NCBI GenBank assembly: GCA_947454585.1
Contig: CANGML010000087.1
Location: 1 to 7,028, forward strand
DNA: 7,028 bases
Reading direction: 5' to 3'
DNA from: Comamonadaceae bacterium
Lineage (GTDB): Bacteria; Pseudomonadota; Gammaproteobacteria; Burkholderiales; Burkholderiaceae_C
Position numbers and translations under genes: made by a program. Positions 4,884-7,028 of this stretch are shown here, in pieces; position 1 is the stretch's first letter, and every line of letters starts with the position of its first letter. The notes beneath the pieces are model-generated. The model made no database searches, was not told where the DNA came from, and saw nothing but the letters and a program-made list of their open reading frames with translations.

Positions 4884-7028
4884 TTGAAAGACAAGGAAAA
4901 AAATAATTCAAGCCTTACCAACCCAAGTTGGGCTGGGCACACCCCCATGATGCAGCAGTACTTGGGACTCAAGGCCGAGTACCCCGAGACGCTGCTGTTC
5001 TACCGCATGGGCGACTTTTACGAGCTGTTCTTTGCCGATGCCGAGAAGGTCACGCGCCTGCTCGACATCACCCTCACGCAGCGCGGCCAGTCCAACGGCG
5101 AGCCGGTAGTGATGGCCGGTGTGCCGTTTCATTCACTCGAGACCTATCTCTCGCGCCTCATCAAACTCGGTGAATCGGTCGCGATTTGCGAGCAAGTGGG
5201 TGATGTGGGTGCCAGCAAAGGCCCCGTCGAGCGCAAAGTGGTGCGTGTGGTCACGCCCGGCACGCTGACCGACAGCGCCTTGTTGAGCGACAAAACCGAA
5301 GCCTATGTGCTGGCCATTCACCAAAGCGACCGCGCCGGTTGCGGCCTCGCCTGGCTCAGTGTCACGCAAGGCTTGGTGCATCTAGCGGAATGCGACACGG
5401 CCGAGCTGCCCAACTGGATGGCCCGTGTGCAGCCCAGCGAAATCGTCTACAGCGCCGAGGTCAGCCCTGCGTTTGAACAACAGCTGAAAAACTTTTGCGC
5501 ACAGCTAGGGCTGCCCGCCCAAGTGCGCCCCGCCTTTCAGTTTGACGCCGCGCTGGGTGGCCGCAAGCTGCTCGAACATTTGCAAGCCGCCTCACTCAAC
5601 GCCTGGAATGCGCAAGACGTGGTGCAAGCCCACGCCGCTGCCGCGGCATTGCTCGCTTACGCAGAACACACCCAAGGCCGCGCCCTCAAGCACGTCCACG
5701 GTGTCTACGTGGCGCGTAACGATGCGCTGATTGACCTGCCCCTCACCACGCGTCGTAACCTCGAGTTGATCCAAACCCTGCGGGGCGAAGACGCGCCCAC
5801 GCTGTTCTCGTTGCTCGACACCTGCATGACAGGCATGGGCAGCCGCCAGCTCAAACACTGGCTGCTCTCACCCGAGCGTGACCGCAACCAAGCCCTGCAA
5901 CGCTTAGCCGCGATAGAGGCGCTGCAAGACAACCGCACCCAAAGCTACAAAGTGCTGCGCGAGGCCCTCAAAGGCTCGGGCGATGTGCAGCGCATCAGCG
6001 CCCGCGTGTCACTGCGCCAAGTGCGACCTCGCGAACTGGTATCGCTGGGTCAAGCGCTACAAAAAGCGCTACGCATACAACCCCTCATCCCCACCGCATC
6101 ACAAGGGTGGGCGGCGGAGCGCTCTGCGGAGGTCAAGGAGGAGCTCGCGCAGCGAGCGGGGGACACGCAGCAGAGCGCTTCGCCGCCCACCCTACTGGCG
6201 CAAATAGCGCGAGACATGAGCGTGCCGCCCGAATGCGGTGCATTGCTCGAACGTGCTTTGCTACCTGAGCCCGCCGTCTTGGTGCGCGATGGGGGCGTCA
6301 TCGGCCACGGCTACGACGCCGACCTCGACGAGCTGCGCGCCATCCAAAACAACTGCGACGGCTTCTTACTTGAGCTCGAAGCCCGCGAACGTGCGCGCAC
6401 TGGCATTGCCAACTTGCGCGTGCAGTTCAACAAAGTGCATGGCTTTTACATCGAGGTCACGCAAGGCCAGATCGACAAAGTCCCCGCCGACTACACACGC
6501 CGTCAAACCTTGAAGAACGCCGAGCGCTTCATCACGCCCGAGCTCAAAACCTTTGAAGACAAAGCCCTCAGCGCTCAAGAGCGCGCTTTGGCCCGCGAGA
6601 AGTTGTTGTTCGAGCAACTGCTCGACACCTTGCAGCCCTTTGTGCCCGCCCTCACCCGCCTGGCACAAGCGGTGGCCACGCTCGACGCCTTGTGCGCCTT
6701 GGCTGAACGCTCGCTCACGCTGGGTTGGTGTGCGCCTGAGTTTGTCAAAACCCCGTGCATCGAGATCAGCCAAGGCCGTCACCCCGTGGTGGAAGCCCGA
6801 TTGGCCGAAACGCACGGTGTGGTCAACTGCGGCGCAGCCAAAACCTTCATTGCCAACGACACGCGCTTGGGTCACCTGCACCGCATGCAGGTCATCACCG
6901 GCCCCAACATGGGCGGTAAGTCGACCTACATGCGTCAAGTGGCCCTCATCGTGTTGCTGGCCAGCATCGGCAGCCATGTGCCCGCCACCGCGTGCCGACT
7001 GGGCCCCATTGACGCCATCCACACCCGC
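4884..7028 (+). CDS. mutS: DNA mismatch repair protein MutS, 3' end beyond the right edge
   Basis: MutS binds base mismatches and small loops as a dimer and recruits MutL. The frame is open for 715 codons to the window edge without a stop or frameshift. HTPMMQQYL at residues 19-27 and RMGDFYELF at 41-49 open the mismatch-recognition domain; Phe45 and Glu47 correspond to the mismatch-contacting Phe36 and Glu38 of E. coli. TRRNLEL at 289-295 begins the core domain, [12 protein letters not shown] at 515-526 lies in the lever/clamp region, [16 protein letters not shown] follows, and Walker A GPNMGGKS is at 673-680. Walker B and the C-terminal helix-turn-helix are outside the window. ATG 4947 would remove the conserved HTP that in E. 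coli MutS (from memory) precedes MMQQYL, so the in-frame TTG at 4884 is preferred; a partial AGG-GAG ribosome site sits just upstream. Residues about 404-436 are an extra segment encoded by a palindromic repeat. The gene diverges from the transport operon and is functionally unrelated to it. Confidence 0.97.
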   Translation, partial: MKDKEKNNSSLTNPSWAGHTPMMQQYLGLKAEYPETLLFYRMGDFYELFFADAEKVTRLLDITLTQRGQSNGEPVVMAGVPFHSLETYLSRLIKLGESVAICEQVGDVGASKGPVERKVVRVVTPGTLTDSALLSDKTEAYVLAIHQSDRAGCGLAWLSVTQGLVHLAECDTAELPNWMARVQPSEIVYSAEVSPAFEQQLKNFCAQLGLPAQVRPAFQFDAALGGRKLLEHLQAASLNAWNAQDVVQAHAAAAALLAYAEHTQGRALKHVHGVYVARNDALIDLPLTTRRNLELIQTLRGEDAPTLFSLLDTCMTGMGSRQLKHWLLSPERDRNQALQRLAAIEALQDNRTQSYKVLREALKGSGDVQRISARVSLRQVRPRELVSLGQALQKALRIQPLIPTASQGWAAERSAEVKEELAQRAGDTQQSASPPTLLAQIARDMSVPPECGALLERALLPEPAVLVRDGGVIGHGYDADLDELRAIQNNCDGFLLELEARERARTGIANLRVQFNKVHGFYIEVTQGQIDKVPADYTRRQTLKNAERFITPELKTFEDKALSAQERALAREKLLFEQLLDTLQPFVPALTRLAQAVATLDALCALAERSLTLGWCAPEFVKTPCIEISQGRHPVVEARLAETHGVVNCGAAKTFIANDTRLGHLHRMQVITGPNMGGKSTYMRQVALIVLLASIGSHVPATACRLGPIDAIHTR
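6105..6192. repeat. Palindromic REP-like element inserted in frame in mutS
   Basis: Bases 6105-6127 pair with 6170-6192 in a 23-bp stem whose only irregularity is one G-T position (6117/6180). The 42-nt interior contains a perfect small hairpin, GCTCGC (6143-6148), GCA, GCGAGC (6152-6157). Outside the stem, CCCACC at 6090-6095 repeats at 6186-6191, exactly 96 nt (32 codons) apart; this copy can also pair with GGTGGG at 6106-6111, giving an alternative hairpin. The element is translated as residues 408-436, rich in Ala, Glu and Gln, and uses GCG, GAG and GGG codons more than the surrounding mutS. It lies in the core domain between RPREL and LLERA, a stretch about 28 residues longer than in E. 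coli MutS as I recall it. It resembles REP-type or Rickettsia-type coding palindromes in form; its family is not recognised. Confidence 0.75.

Noticed and set aside
6105..6192. Intrinsic terminator at the long hairpin
   Set aside because: It is inside an intact mutS frame and is not followed by a T-run on either strand.
6366..7022. 218-codon open frame on the minus strand
   Set aside because: It is antisense to conserved mutS sequence including the Walker A region; the composition is that of a complementary-strand shadow.

Overview
The window looks like chromosomal DNA from a betaproteobacterium of the order Burkholderiales, probably the family Comamonadaceae. The basis is moderately GC-rich coding sequence with NNG/NNC-biased codons and a MutS whose sequence resembles that group. 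This is judged by eye, not by a search.

Two divergent transcription units share a control region of about 210 bp (4671-4883). The leftward unit (4670 to beyond base 1) is a tight six-gene operon. It starts with a complete NitT/TauT/SsuABC-type ABC importer: ATPase, then a secreted NMT1/THI5-like binding protein, then an inner-membrane permease. It continues with a short-chain dehydrogenase/reductase, a single-domain cupin, and an alpha/beta hydrolase cut by the left edge. Gaps run from a 4-nt overlap to 44 nt, which supports co-transcription. The layout suggests uptake of a small organic compound, probably an organic acid, aromatic or sulfonate, followed by oxidation and hydrolysis inside the cell. 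The substrate cannot be read from the sequence.

The rightward unit is mutS (mismatch repair), open from a probable TTG start at 4884 to the right edge. It includes the Walker A motif but lacks the rest of the ATPase domain. Inside it, at 6105-6192, lies an 88-bp palindromic element with a 23-bp stem. It is read through in frame and adds about 28-32 residues to the core of MutS, where E. coli MutS (from memory) has none. This is the most unusual structure in the window.

The shared control region holds a good sigma70-type promoter for the leftward operon (TTGACG, 17 bp, AATAAT), a weaker overlapping promoter candidate for mutS, and a 20-bp imperfect palindrome just downstream of the operon's predicted transcription start that could be an operator. 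No RNA genes, CRISPR arrays, insertion sequences or regulator genes were found. No wholly new system is evident; the transport/catabolic operon of unknown substrate and the in-frame palindrome in mutS deserve the closest look.
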